This document shows, piece by piece, positions 12,037 through 23,878 of a DNA stretch of 64,000 nucleotides. Position 1 is the stretch's first letter. Every line of letters starts with the position of its first letter. Source of the stretch: Parapristionchus giblindavisi (Eukaryota > Nematoda > Chromadorea > Rhabditida > Diplogasteridae); assembly GCA_943737045.1 (NCBI GenBank), contig CALSFV010000235.1, positions 372,001-436,000 on the forward strand, read 5' to 3'. A model generated the notes under the pieces. It made no database searches. It had not been told where the DNA came from and was given only the letters and a program-made list of their open reading frames with translations. Position numbers and translations under genes: made by a program.

Positions 12037-14473
12037 ATGGATAACATATCCGATTGCGAAACGGCTGACACAATATCTCTAATCGCGGATAGTGATGAAT
12101 TCTGTCAAAGAGACCAACATACTTATTATTCCAAAGGAGATTTACAGATTAAATTCGAAATTCTCAATAAAATTTACATTCTGTGAGTGATAAATTTCGA
12201 TTTTATCGAGGTCCTACTTTCAAAGGTCACCTATGATAACTAATGAAGATGATGAGCCGATTCTTTCAATTCCATCTCCTGAAGAATTCTATCTTTGTCG
12301 TTTGTTCAAAGTGAAATTGTCGATGAAAACAATAGGAGACGTATGAATTAACAGATTCATTTTGCAACATAATCTTCTCATTCAGACTCGGTTAGAAACA
12401 GATTTTGTTGCGCAAAGTACTAGAGATCATCGTATTCGATTAAATCATTTCATCGATCAAGGAATCGTGGATTTTGTCATTGAAATATGCCCAACTTCCA
12501 ATGGTATATAATATTTCTAAATAAGAATTCAATAATTATGAAGAAGAAAGATAGGTTTCATGTGTTGAAAAATGTTGAAAAAAGATTCGAAATAAAGGAA
12601 AATGATAACAAACAGCCCATGAAAACACATTTCATAATAGAATGATTGGAAATCTGGGATGAAACGATCTGTTGACCTAAATATTAACATTGTTCAGTGT
12701 GTGTGCGCCCATTTTCTCCTTTCAGATATCAATAGAAAAGAACATATTATCTCCTCAAATATCACCCACGAAATGGAAAAAATACAGGCTAAATGTGGTA
12801 TTCAAATGGAGAAAAACATCTTGTGAGAGAGAAATCAACGAAAATATTGAAAACAAAACAAAAAAAAGTTTTAGATATCGTGGATTCAACGAACCTTACA
12901 ATATTGCTACTCGACAAGTATTATTCAGTGATTCTCGACTATGTATTCCAGCAGAGGTTCGAGGGTCATTTTCAGTTTCTCAAATTGTGAAATACACGAT
13001 TGTGATTGAATTGCGAATTGTGAAACGAAGATGCATGCATGTTGACTTTTGCGAGAATCCTCGAAGGGGCTCTTGGAATATTTTCGACGATATCTTTAGA
13101 TTCTCTCACTTCATTCTACTCGCTTCGAAAATTCGTTATTACAAGGATTACAAGGTCTGGAAGTAATCATAGTTTCGTGATGGATTTGCATAATGTTAAT
13201 CAGTTCAGACTACATTTATCGATATAACCTCGAATGATATGAAACATTTCTTAGATGTCGTCACAAAGAGAAAAATTATTGACGGTAGTTCTAGCTACGT
13301 AAAATCTATAATTACTATGTTTTAAGAGTCTTCCCTGAATGGTGTATTTAACGTAGCTCATCGATATGATTCCCCACACATCAAAAACAAATGCGAAGAC
13401 TTCATTATTCAGATATTCCACACAGTTTTTAATAGATTAAAAGAGGAAGATGGGATCAGGACAGCATTGTAAACATCACTTTGTTGAATATTTCTTCCAT
13501 CTTGCTCTACGCTTTCAGAAACTATCGTTCTTCGAGGCTCGTTTTGGCTCACAAGTATAATTTCTTGAAGCTGGCTGTGCGTTTCAATTGATTAAAATGA
13601 GCGAAACTTAATATATTTCAGAACTTTTTGGCACAAGAGATAGAGGATGTGCATAATGTAATAGAAAGCGCATGTGATATGGCAAAGGTTAAAGCGATCA
13701 ATTACGATATGATGAAAATTCTCATAAGTAATACGAAAGGAAAGAAATTCTGCAAACGCACAGAGGTCACACAAAACCATGGAACTTCCTTTTTTTCGAA
13801 AATGAACGAAAATACAGAAAAAATTTCATTTCAGGTTCTTATCAAGTTTTCTGTTACTGGAAATGCTAAATGGACTGGAGAAGTTAAGTTCGAATTATTC
13901 CGCGATCTTTGCTTTATGCACGACTTCGTATTTGAATATAAGTTTCGTCACCGCTGTCGTTCACTACGGTCAGTGATAGTGTATAAAAAAATAAAATTGA
14001 GTGGATAGAACACTGATGTAGTGACCAAGAGTCAGTGTATGAAAAAAGGGAGCGTTACCTCACTCATCGGTCTCTTCATTGCGCACACTATTTCTCTGTT
14101 CTATAACAACGAGAGAGCGTAGAGCATAGATGAGACCTTTGAGAGAGGTTACGCTCCCTTTAAGTTGATGAAAATTTAGATAAAATGTTTATAAAAAATG
14201 ATATTCGGAAGAATCAAAGTTTAGCCACATAGAAAAGAATAAAATGCATTGGATTTGTTCTGTTTATTTTGCAATTGTAATTTTTTGTGTTTTTTTATTA
14301 GTTATGTAAAAGTTCGGCTAAAGGAACGAGCCATAATGATCGAAAAACATAATGGAGTGGATAAATGGGCAGGATTGGCTAGTGAAGCGAACAATTTAGC
14401 ACCATCGCACGGGTACGCATCATCGATAAAGCGTATGAATGCTATTAATAAATTAATTGTAGAATCTGCTTAG
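12037..14473 (+). CDS. Gene B, copy 1: BTB/POZ-domain protein
   Basis: The ATG at 12,037 abuts a TTTTTTAG acceptor, so the mRNA is probably trans-spliced. Clear exons are 12,037-12,182, 12,226-12,340 and 12,386-12,503, then a block from 12,726 open to 13,166 that contains a beta-rich stretch (LCIPAEVRGSFSVSQIVKY). The BTB fold follows in 13,100-13,162 (LSLHSTRFENSLLQGL), 13,209-13,284 (ITSNDMKHFLDVVTKRK), 13,327-13,468 (VFNVAHRYDSPHIKNKCEDF), 13,519-13,576 (RLVLAHKYNFLKLA), 13,622-13,765, 13,835-13,968 and 14,302-14,473. Phases agree from 13,100 onward. The junctions between 12,503 and 13,100 are not resolved. The BTB core pattern is typical of nematode BTB proteins that act as cullin-3 adaptors. 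A MITE sits in the last intron. Confidence 0.65.
14046..14159. repeat. MITE with AAGGGAGCGTTACCTC ends in gene B intron
   Basis: Inverted ends AAGGGAGCG and CGCTCCCTT enclose about 100 bp with an internal hairpin. TTAA flanks the right end (14,160-14,163). The paralogous insertion is at 26,040-26,153, so it predates the duplication. It is related to the TTAA-flanked element at 17,594-17,706. Confidence 0.75.
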
Positions 14474-14618
14474 TAGCGTGGCTATGTAAATGTGAAAATG
14501 TCGCCACCTCCTACATTACCCTCGGTGGTCATATCTGCCAGGTAATGTGAACTGGAAATAAAGAAAAAAATTTTGCTTTTCAATTAAAATAGTATATTAC
14601 CTATATTGTCCGTATAAA

Positions 14619-14840
14619 ATGAACTTACGAAATTGCCAAGAGTCCCGGTCAAAGTTGCGGGTATACTTGCTGCTAAAGTTGTTTCAATGTCAAAAAAAAT
14701 GTTTTCAGAAGCGATGCGAAGGTTCGGATTGCTACCAAATCGTATTCGGTGGATTAGTTGGTGACAAGTCAGCAATCGAATATCTCAGTCAACAGGATGA
14801 CGATACTCAAATTTACATGATGACTTATAATAGATGCTAG
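14619..14840 (+). CDS. Gene C, copy 1: small Cys-containing ORF or terminal exon
   Basis: The frame ends KRCEGSDCYQIVFGGLVGDK followed by SAIEYLSQ and a run of Asp, with TAG at 14,838. The C-terminal 50 residues are conserved in the second copy (26,621-26,878), but the N-terminus differs by a frameshift and indels. A GTTTTCAG acceptor lies directly upstream of AAGCGATGC, so this may be a 3' exon (perhaps of gene B) rather than a separate gene. Family unknown. Confidence 0.35.
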   Translation: MNLRNCQESRSKLRVYLLLKLFQCQKKCFQKRCEGSDCYQIVFGGLVGDKSAIEYLSQQDDDTQIYMMTYNRC

Positions 14841-14849
14841 TGAATAAAA

Positions 14850-15854
14850 TTCGTACAATACTAATACACATATATTGGAATATCTTGATGGCGCGTCTAC
14901 ACTCACAAAAAATCCCTAGTAAATTCCCTAGCTAACGATCCCATGGATTTCTCTGTTCTCTAAAAACGAGAGAGTAGACCGCTGAAGAGACCGTTGACAA
15001 AGGTTTCTGCCCCTTTAAGACACCGGCTCACCAGGGGATGCTCCCAACTTGTCCTGGCCATATCACGCCTGTCACGAGAGAATCGAGCTAAATTAACAAA
15101 ATGGGAGAGTGAAAGAAATAGAGGGAAGAGAAAGGGAGAAAACGATATGTTTCATCTTCACCGCGCGCTCGAGACCGTGCGGTGAAGATTGGAATGGAAT
15201 GGAATGAAAAGGAATGGGCGAGAGAGTGTGCAAAACTAGAGATTGTGGGTGGCGAAAATGACTTCAAATCAACAGGAAATTTAAAAGGGGATGAACCATA
15301 CGAACGCATTAACGTATTTTTTTCGCAAACACCTCATTCGAAAGCGCATGAAAAACTTAATAACATACTGGAAGAAGAGCACCCCCTTTTTCTAAATTTT
15401 TGAGTTATTTTCTTCGAAGTGAAGCTCTGTTCAGAATCATTTCCATGACCTCTGGTTTGTTTAGATCGATAGAGCAAGAAAAAAGAGGGGTCACTCTTAT
15501 GACACTTTTCCGCTAAAACGCACCAGAAGCGAGAAATTCTTGGTCAAAGTTGGGACTTCACCTTACCGAACCGGTGTATTGAGCCTCAAAATAAAAATTG
15601 AACAATGAGACTTTGGGGGCTGGTAGGGCATGCCTAGAGATACACGTTAGTTCAGTCTCTGTAATAGCGGGGCAACAACGTTTTCCAAATCTGGAAGAAG
15701 TTGGAGAGTTGGATGACATATAAAGAGTGCGAGGCGGATGCCAGGCGGGTTTGAAGGGCTGAATTAGAGGGGATGTGCGTGCGAGATGGCATCCAATGAT
15801 TCTCTCTGTCACACTCTCCGCCGCGCTACCAAACCTGTCTGAGGTGCGCCTCTC
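14850..15854. other. Spacer between duplication copies
   Basis: This is the junction of copy 1 and the unrelated spacer before copy 2. It contains a GGCGAGAGAGTGTGCAAAAC repeat word (15,212) also seen near 45,265 and 52,590, and an open frame at 15,182-15,403 that overlaps this repeat. No supported gene. Confidence 0.5.
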
Positions 15855-16372
15855 TAATGCAGTGTTCAGAACTTGGAAAATGCACGAAAATGCAGAAAAT
15901 GCTGTTCAAAAGTTCAGCCGGAAAATGCTCTGAAAATGCTCATTTTCGAGGATTTTAAGCAAATTTTAATGGTTTTTTTGTTTAATATCAACGTTTATTG
16001 GTCGCAAACAGTGTTATGGACGCATTTTATTGATGATAGGTGATAATTTTAAATATGGACTCGCTAGGTTGATTTTTCGCAGCATTTTCGTTGATTTTCG
16101 GCTCAAAGTGCTCAAAAAAGGATCATACGATATTTATTTCAGCAGCATACTTTATAAATGACCTAAGTTAGCTGTTTTCCATGAAACAACGAGGTTCAAC
16201 GCTTTTAAAGTGTATAAAACCATCTTTTTCGATCCAAAATCGAGCATTTTCGAGCATTTTCCACCTGAACTTTTGAACAGCATTTTCCGCATTTTCTTGC
16301 ATTTTCCACCTGAACTTTTGAACAGCATTTTCCGCATTTTCTTGCATTTTCCAAGTTCTGAACACAGCATTA
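15855..16372. repeat. TIR element with TGTTCAGAACTTGGAAAATGC ends
   Basis: Inverted ends TAATGC(A/T)GTGTTCAGAACTTGG lie at 15,855 and 16,372. Near the right end two direct copies of a unit of about 46 bp (CCACCTGAACTTTTGAACAG) form part of the subterminal repeat. It is non-coding and lies immediately left of duplication copy 2. Confidence 0.7.
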
Positions 16373-17154
16373 CTAATGAACTATCGTCTCATTATTCTGA
16401 GATTAAGAAAACACACAAAGAAAATCAGCTTAGTCGATTTAGTAAACCCTGCAACTTTCGTGAAAATCGGGATATGTGAGTTCACATCATTCCCATGTGA
16501 AGTAAAACAACGCAATCAATTTAACCGGCTGATATTCATTATTCACAGCTTTAAATAAAAGGGGGGGGGTCAATTGGTCGCCCGTGTCACCCGGGGCGTC
16601 CATTTTCACTGGGAGATTCTACTGTGCTGTACTTTGTTGCTGTATTTCTAGTTTTTATTTTGTTTTTCATATTAAACGTGGAGTCCCTAGAATATTTTAG
16701 TGAACAAACTGTGAAGACATAGAGATAGGAAAAGTATGTTAATTATATTGAGTGGTAGAATAATGAATGATAGTGCATGCAAAGACGTGCATTTTGAAAA
16801 TTTCGAAGTACGGAATTTTGTTTCGAACCCGCGTCAACTAACGCCAAAGGATTTAGAGAAGGGAAATGATACGTCATTTATTTCATACTGAAACGAGTCA
16901 TTAAAAAAAGAAAACAGATCGAAAAAGTATAATTTGAAATTTGCTAAAATTTAGAGAAAAAATCTAATTTGAACAAAAAAAACTACCGCCTCGCTTCTAG
17001 AAAACGCCGTCCCTCTCTCTCTTCTCAGAGAGAGTGAGTGGACTAACAGACGGTGGTTGTAAACCTCCTATTCCCCTTTTCTTTACTTTATCTTTATCTG
17101 ATCCCCTTTTTTGGAAGAGAGGGGGCTAATTGGGGGCTAATTGCTAAAGGCTAA

Positions 17155-17570
17155 CAAGGGAAGTCTTTTATGTCTCAGTGAGACTTTTGGATAAGAGTAT
17201 TTTTCCTCGATAGGTATAGGTTAAATATGATGGGAGTCAAAAAATTAGCTGCTGCCATGCACTTTCAGATTTTTTATAATTAATTTTTATTTTGTGAAAA
17301 TGCACTTTTCAAGTGCGCATGCATTATTTTGACGCCGCTAAATTTTCACGGCTCTTTCAGGGGCTCCTTATATCATATACAGCAAGTCGCCTACGTTTTG
17401 TGAGTTTTTCAACATTTAAAAAAAAAATTACAAAATTAAAAATAATTATATAAAATCTGAAAGTGCACGGCAGCAGCTAATTTTTTGGCTCCTATCATAT
17501 TTAACCTATACCTATCGAGGAAAAATACTCTTATTCAAAAGTCTCACTGTGACTAAAAAGACTTCCCTTG
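17155..17570. repeat. TAA-flanked foldback MITE, copy in duplication unit 2
   Basis: Paralogue of 5,159-5,574 with the same CAAGGGAAGTC ends and flanking TAA (17,571-17,573 on the right). It was inherited through the segmental duplication rather than by an independent insertion. Confidence 0.75.
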
Positions 17571-17593
17571 TAAAGACTATATCTATCTCTTAA

Positions 17594-17706
17594 AAGGAGC
17601 GTAACCTCACTCAATGGTCTCTTTGACGCGCAATGCTCTCTCGTTGTTAGAGAACAGAAAAATAGTGTGCTCAATGAAGTGGCCATTGAGTGAGGTAAGG
17701 CTCTCT
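17594..17706. repeat. TTAA-flanked MITE, copy 2 only
   Basis: TTAA at 17,590-17,593 and 17,707-17,710 flanks a 113-bp hairpin starting AAGGAGCGTAACCTCACTCA. The empty site CTCTTAATATC is at about 5,591 in copy 1. The exact TTAA duplication resembles piggyBac-type targeting. No coding capacity. Confidence 0.8.
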
Positions 17707-17809
17707 TTAACATCTATACACATCAAAATGTATCGATGCTTCATCTAACATTTTATTCTTTTTGTTAGAAGAGACATCTGCACCCATTTCATCTAACATG
17801 TGTCGACAT

Positions 17810-20367
17810 AAAAAGCTAAAAAAAGTAAAAGTAAAAGTAAAAGTAAGCTGATTTGCGTGGTTTAAGAGAGATGGCCGTTAAGACTCGACCATCCCCCGGA
17901 CGCGTGCGCTAGCAATGAGAACTGGGAGTCGATACTTGGGTGTTAGGAGTGTCACCGGCCCTTATTACACAAAACGCCTGAAATTTCCTGTTTGTGCCCT
18001 CAGGCTATTAGAAAAATTAATTTAAGTGCCAAAACGTTTAAAAATCATAATTTCTCAAATTGTTGAGATAGGGTCTAAATATCATTTGCGATGCATCTAG
18101 GGTGCACAGACCTAGCTAATTCACTATTAGCATCGAATGTCCGTTGATTCCTAAACCACTTTTTTTACTCAAAATTTTGGTTTTTTCGGACAAATAATCG
18201 CTTGTTGTAGATTGCTCCCAAAATTTCCGACTAGGTATTGTAGCCTAAACAATTCTGCATTGATTTAACTTAAAACTGGGTTCTTCCCGATCGACCATTT
18301 TGTCGAATTTTTCGCTCGAAGTTCCGTCATCGATGGTTGTCCCGAACAAATGCTGTATTTTCCAAACGATTGGTGCGGAATTGTGGTCTACTCAAAGTTT
18401 AGAGGTGAGACAAGTAAAATGACACAAGAAGCCCATCACTTGGATCACTTTGAAAATTTCGATTTTCATGACCCGGGGGTCATGGTCCGAAAATTTCAAA
18501 ATTTCTCAAGTTTGAAATGTTTTAATTTATGGGGCTCATTGTGAAGTACTAATGATGTGAATAATATTCAGCCAATGCTCAATGGCTGATCTCTCCTTTC
18601 AACCAATTTTTCGAAAATTTTCATTTTGTTTGAGTGCAAAAAATCAGAATTGTGTTTGAATCAGTTTCCAACTTGCTTTCTGTAACAATCTGTCATAGTA
18701 CTTTACAATGTACATAATCAATATGAAAATCGTTTAATTTCGAAAATTCAAAAAATTCAATTTGAGTGCCTACTTTTTCGGAAAATTTCTGAAATATTGC
18801 AGTTTGTCGACTCGAATGCTGCGACAATGAGCAAATGACAATGATAATGTGAAGTTTCATGATGAGTAATCATAGTAGAACTGGAATCCCGGCATTCGGC
18901 TCTATTTTGAAAAATCGATTTCCATGACCATGGCAAAAAAATATGAATTTTCCAAAATTAACGATTTTCAAATTGATTATGTACATTGCAAAGTACTATG
19001 GCAGAATGTTACAGAAAGCAAGTTGGAAACTGATTCAAACACAATTCTGATTTTTTGCACTCAATCAGAATGCAAATTTTCGAAAAAAAATGGTTGAAAG
19101 GATAGATCAGCCATTGAGCATTGGTTGAATATTATTCACATCATTAGTACTTCACAATGAGCCCCATAAATTAAAACATTTCAAACTTGAGAAATTTTGA
19201 AATTTTCGGACCATGACCCCCGGGTCATGAAAATCGAAATTTTCAAAGTGATCCAAGTGATGGGCTTCTTGTGTCATTTTACTTGTCTCACCTCTAAACT
19301 TTGAGTAGACCACAATTCCGCACCAATCGTTTGGAAAATACAGCATTTGTTCGGGACAACCATCGATGACGGAACTTCGAGCGAAAAATTCGACAAAATG
19401 GTCGATCGGGAAGAACCCAGTTTTAAGTTAAATCAATGCAGAATTGTTTAGGCTACAATACCTAGTCGGAAATTTTGGGAGCAATCTACAACAAGCGATT
19501 ATTTGTCCGAAAAAACCAAAATTTTGAGTAAAAAAAGTGGTTTAGGAATCAACGGACATTCGATGCTAATAGTGAATTAGCAAGGTCTGTGCACCCTAGA
19601 TGCATCGCAAATGATATTTAGACTCTAGCTCAACAATTTGAGAAATTATGATTTTTAAAGATTTTCGCACTTAAAGATGGAGGCCTTCGAATGTCTATGC
19701 AAATACGTAATATCATTTGTGCAAGAGATTAGTGATATGCAAGAAATTAGCGTGGCCAGGCATCTATCCCTTGGTGTAGTGGTAAATGCGCTGTCTAATT
19801 AGCGTAACGTCGCGGGTTCGAAACCTATTGCCGAACTTTCTTATTTTCAAAATTTCGCGCCTTTGCCTGTACATAAAGCATGATTCGTTAATGATTCTAG
19901 CGATCAATAAGCTGAATTAGCATAAAATAATCTATGAACGGTATGCAGAATCACTTTGGCTATATTTCTGTCTTCACAGTTTGTTCACGAAAATATTCGC
20001 CGGACTCCACCTTTAAATTAATTTTTCTAATAGCCTGAGGGCACAAACAGGAAATTTGAGGTGTTTTGTGTAATAAGGGCCGGTGACACTCCTAACACCC
20101 AAGTATGGACTCCCAGTTCTCATTGCTAGCGCACGCGTCCGGGGGGTGGTCAGTATGATCGAGTCTTACGGAACATGCCTCTTAATCGGATCACAGGAAC
20201 ATCAAGTCGCCCATCCCGCAAAACAATCATACTTCAATGCAACGCACGGACCACCAGCCGGGATGCCTTTCACGTCAGAGCCCTCAATTCTTCTCCACAA
20301 CCCCGAACCACCTTCGGGGGAGATTCCCCATTGACCTCTTGATAAAACGTGTTTAAATAAAAAAAAA
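17810..20367. mobile_element. Large foldback element with 9-bp target duplication
   Basis: TGTCGACAT is duplicated at 17,801-17,809 and 20,368-20,376, and copy 1 has the empty site near 5,690. Arms of about 1 kb (roughly 17,850-18,800 and 18,950-20,165) are inverted copies meeting near 18,870. The identical 64-aa ORFs at 18,350 (+) and 19,152 (-) are just the two arms. A 9-bp duplication is the rule for Mutator-like and FB-type foldback elements. The right arm carries a secondary insertion (about 19,680-20,010). No transposase seen. Confidence 0.8.
19680..20010 (+). repeat. tRNA-like SINE insertion inside the foldback arm
   Basis: This segment is present in the right arm only; the left arm is continuous at about 18,020. 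It contains TGGTGTAGTGG (A-box-like, 19,781) and GGTTCGAAACC (B-box-like, 19,816) at the spacing of a tRNA, but it does not fold into a clean cloverleaf. Its right part is related to the repeats at 4,706 and 16,680. Confidence 0.5.
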
Positions 20368-21561
20368 TGTCGACATTCCTTTGAGACTTCAGCACTTTTT
20401 CCACTTTAAAAAGCCGCATCTCTACGTATCTTCTCGCTTCACTATAACACATTCGTATAAAATGTACTTGTGAAATTCCGTTGCTACTAGCTGCTAAACG
20501 CAAAATACTCCATCGATAAACTCCCCTTTCCATCCCTTCCCTCCTCGCGCTCTCTCTTTGATCTACTATCTCGCTTGGACTAGGAATGCATAGTATTTTT
20601 ATTAGTATTATTTATTATTTTTATTTGTATTAGTATTAGTCTTTAATAATTACATAGTAATTACACAGTACTCTCGAACCAAATAAACAAGTGTATTTTA
20701 TACGGTCAATATGTCTCTCATTTTGTCCGTAAATAAGCCAAATTCATTGAAGATAAAGCAGTCTACTCCACCGAACTCTCACAGTATTTGTTGGTTTCAA
20801 ACATGAGCGCAATAGTCGGTCTCGTCGCAGTCACTGGAAAAAAACCTCTTTCTATCTATTTTAATTAGCTTCGCTTTATTAATCGTTATTATATTAAATT
20901 AATTATCCTATATTATGGTTTTTAAAATAATACCGCAATTGCCATATCGATTCAAGTGACGCAATTTTCAGGTCACCTATATTGACCGAAAACGATTATG
21001 TACCCTATTTGTGGAATCTTTCTTTATAATAATGACCAACTGAAATAAGAGGTGACACTTTCGTTTTATTCATTGCATTTGTAAAGGGTTATATGGATTT
21101 TTTATCTTAGTAGTTTTATTTTCTTTAGTAAATATTACTGAATTAAGATTTCAGAATAAAAAAACACTCATAATCTCTACTCTTGTGGTCACATTAAAGA
21201 TTGATTATAAGATATATGTAATTTCTTAATTATTATACTTACATTGCTCTGTAATCAGGAATGTTGATGGTCTATATTGTACTATTGGTTACGGTAGCGC
21301 CTATCCTTCCGCCTATGAATGATTTTATGATCGTTAATGGATAAACTCGATAAATAGCAACCTCTGAAAGTTGATTCTTACTAAATACCACGCTTATTAT
21401 CGTGATGGAGGTCACTCCCCGTAGTTTCATACCCTTTACGAACATTTCCCTAGTAAATGATTCGCGCCGCACCTGGACGCATGTACAAAACTTGACCGTG
21501 CTGTACTGTATTATTGAAATATTTTTTTTAATAAACAAATTAAATCAAAGTTCAAGGAGAG

Positions 21562-22795
21562 ATGCTTGAAGCCGGCGACGAGACGTGTAGTCAGACGATC
21601 GATCACAGGGTGATGTGAGTTTACCGTAACCTGATAATACCGTAGTCTAAGAGTTTACCGTAACCTGATCCTACAGTAGTTTACCGTAACTTAATCCTAC
21701 CGTGGTCTAACAATAAGAGTTTGCCCTAACCTGATCCGACCGTAGTCTAACAGTTTACCGTAATCCTATTCATTAGGATAAACAAAGAGAATACAGTAAT
21801 CCTGATATCGATTTTCCAGGCCAATGAGGAGTTCGTCGCGAATGATGATCCTATCTACGCGGTCATCTTTTGTACGATCGATCTGCTGAGGGCATCCGTC
21901 GAAGTTGGATGCAGTGAATTTGTAAGTGAAATTATGAAATTGAAATTGTTTAAAATTTAAATGTGAAATTGTGAAATTACATGAGAGTGACGCGTTGTGA
22001 CTGCTTTACGGTACTTTTTACATAATGTTTTATATCCTTGCATTTGGGGAGTGTTGTTCTGGGCGAATCAACTAGCATTTAAAAAAGAGTTCAAAACAAA
22101 TTCCCAAAACATCTCATTTCCGGAACGGCAGTAATATAATAGAATGTTATGTTGTCGGTTTAGTAATCAATTGATTTGATATCAGGGCTGTGCGGCAAGG
22201 CATATTTTCGGCAATTCAGCAAACCGGCAATTGCCGAAAACAAATATTTTCGGCAAATACGGCAATTTCGGCAATTCGGCAATTTCCTCCAAAAACATAT
22301 TTTAATGATTTTTTGATCTTTTGTAGGCTTAAATCGAGTAATAAACATTTTTGCACAAACTGGAATAACGCTCAACAAAAAAGACAGCGAAAATGGTGAT
22401 TAAACCCTCAACATATTGTTAAAATATAAATTGCCGATTTTTCAAAAATTGCCGAAATTGCCGGTTATTACGGCAATGGAAAACCGGCAATTTCAGCAAA
22501 CCGGCAAGGCCTTGCCGCACAGCCCTGTTTGATATCCCAGAATTAAAATGAAATCAATAATAAGTCAATGAATAATAATCAATAACCGGCTCTTTCAGAC
22601 GTTCACTACCGCGCTCAGTGAGGTACAGGGAGAGCTGCGGGAAATCAGCATCAAAGAGGAAAATACAAGGTATTCTTTGATTTAGTCAATCGATATTTCG
22701 ATGTTATTGATTTTTTCAGACAAGACAAGCAACGCCACTTCATCATTTGGATTCCTGAATGCGTGGTCAAGGCACATAAACCGCCTTATTGTTAG
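21562..22795 (+). CDS. Gene A, copy 2: intact four-exon small protein
   Basis: Exons 21,562-21,609, 21,820-21,921, 22,599-22,669 and 22,720-22,795 join in phase to 98 codons ending at TAG 22,793. The start MLEAGDETCSQTIDHR leads into an acidic then helical stretch (ANDDPIYAVIFCTIDLLRAS), an amphipathic segment (ALSEVQGELREISIKEENTR) and a C-terminus HFIIWIPECVVKAHKPPYC. The first donor (AGG|GTGATG) is chosen because it keeps frame; copy 1 has four extra bases there. No signal peptide. The helical part is vaguely like the N-terminal helices of eIF2B-alpha-type proteins, but I do not assign it. A hAT MITE sits in intron 2. Confidence 0.5.
22183..22527. mobile_element. hAT-type MITE with CAGGGCTG ends
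   Basis: Inverted ends CAGGGCTGTGCGGCAAGGC enclose a Gly/Cys-codon-like GGCAATT-rich interior. The 8-bp duplication TTTGATAT is exact (22,175-22,182 and 22,528-22,535), and copy 1 has the single empty site at about 9,993. The CAGGG terminus and 8-bp duplication are hallmarks of the hAT superfamily. It is 345 bp, non-autonomous, inserted in intron 2 of gene A. Confidence 0.9.
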
Positions 22796-23406
22796 GAGGC
22801 TCGGGGAAGGAGGCCTCATATATTGTATATTTTATGATAAAGTTTGCATCTTCGATATTTTCCCCGTACGCAATGGTCAAGAATACACTCATCTTATATG
22901 ACTCTGTCTGGAGATTTTGAAACTTTGATTAAACCATATGAAATTTCCCTAGAGATGGTGAATTCAAAAAAATTCCATGTTTATTCAGCGTTGAATTTGA
23001 AGGGGATGGAAAAGAAAAAAAGTCAGCAAAAGGAGTTTAAAAAAGAGAAATAGTAACATAACATAACATAAACATAAATACACTTTATCAAAATTAACTA
23101 ATTGTAAGCAGTGTTTCCACTGAATCTGAAGTGTCATAAAATGGATCTTCTTTCTCTTATTCTTCTTTCATCTCCTTATGATCCGCTATTTTGATGAACT
23201 TGTTCAGTATTCGAATCGCTACACTTAGATCTTTTGAATAGTGCGTGTCGAGAGAATCAAGAAATATAATAATATAGAAATGAAGTAACCCACGAAGATC
23301 TCGTTCAAACTTATATGTATATACAGACGTGAGAATTGCGTGTTTTACTCTATGTCTGCACTATTTCATCAAGGAAAGATTGAAATTTTAAACAAATGCC
23401 GTGATC

Positions 23407-23567
23407 CATACGTGGTGGGCATTGCCGCTGGAAATGAAAATCGGGGGGTCGGAGGCAAAAAATGGAGCATTTATACGTCATTTTGAGTGATTTTTTTGGA
23501 AAATCGGAGGGTCGGGTGCCAAAAATCGGGGGTGCATTGCCGCTAGCGGCAGTGGTGCCCACGTATG
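23407..23567. mobile_element. CATACGTGG MITE, copy 2 only
   Basis: Ends CATACGTGG and CCACGTATG are flanked by an exact CCGTGATC duplication (23,399-23,406 and 23,568-23,575). The empty site ATGCCGTGATCCTTC is at about 11,476 in copy 1. It is 161 bp with an 8-bp target, consistent with hAT. Relatives are at 48,321-48,474 and 51,484-51,655. Confidence 0.85.
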
Positions 23568-23878
23568 CCGTGATCCTTAACATAAGCACTATGCAACAAC
23601 ACATTTCGTCCTTTCATAATAAAAGCCAAAAGATCTTTGCATTTGGGACACCAAAATAAATTGAATTGCATATTTCAATCGTATTTTTAGACGACATACC
23701 ATCCCTTTCTTTCTTATACAGGAAAATAAATGATTTGATTTGATATTATTCAATTCCTTACTTTATGCAAGGGTTATTCTATCCATTTACTGGTCATATC
23801 ATTTGTCCTTATTAATCCTATGAAGATCAGTTTTCTCCTTTCTTATTATTTGAATTACTCTTTTTTAGATGGATAACA

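Larger units (their letters stand above)
4133..15023. repeat. Tandem segmental duplication, copy 1
   Basis: From AAATCAGCTTAGTCG (4,133) to AAGACACCGGCTCA (about 15,023) the sequence aligns co-linearly with 16,422-27,006. Unique to copy 1 are a LINE tail (4,255-4,561) and the gene-carrying TIR element (6,247-8,738). The unit includes genes A, B and C. The copies differ by scattered substitutions and small indels only, so the duplication is fairly recent. Both borders were read by eye. Confidence 0.85.

Noticed and set aside
15182..15403. 73-aa ORF with plausible charged composition
   Set aside because: It overlaps the GGCGAGAGAGTGTG repeat and has no splice partner or duplicate; not enough support for a gene.
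18350..19346. Identical 64-aa ORFs on opposite strands
   Set aside because: They are the two arms of the foldback element at 17,810-20,367, with no splice context and no independent conservation.
22160..22399. Overlapping ORFs rich in Asn, Cys and Arg
   Set aside because: They fall in the GGCAATT-repeat interior of the hAT MITE at 22,183-22,527.
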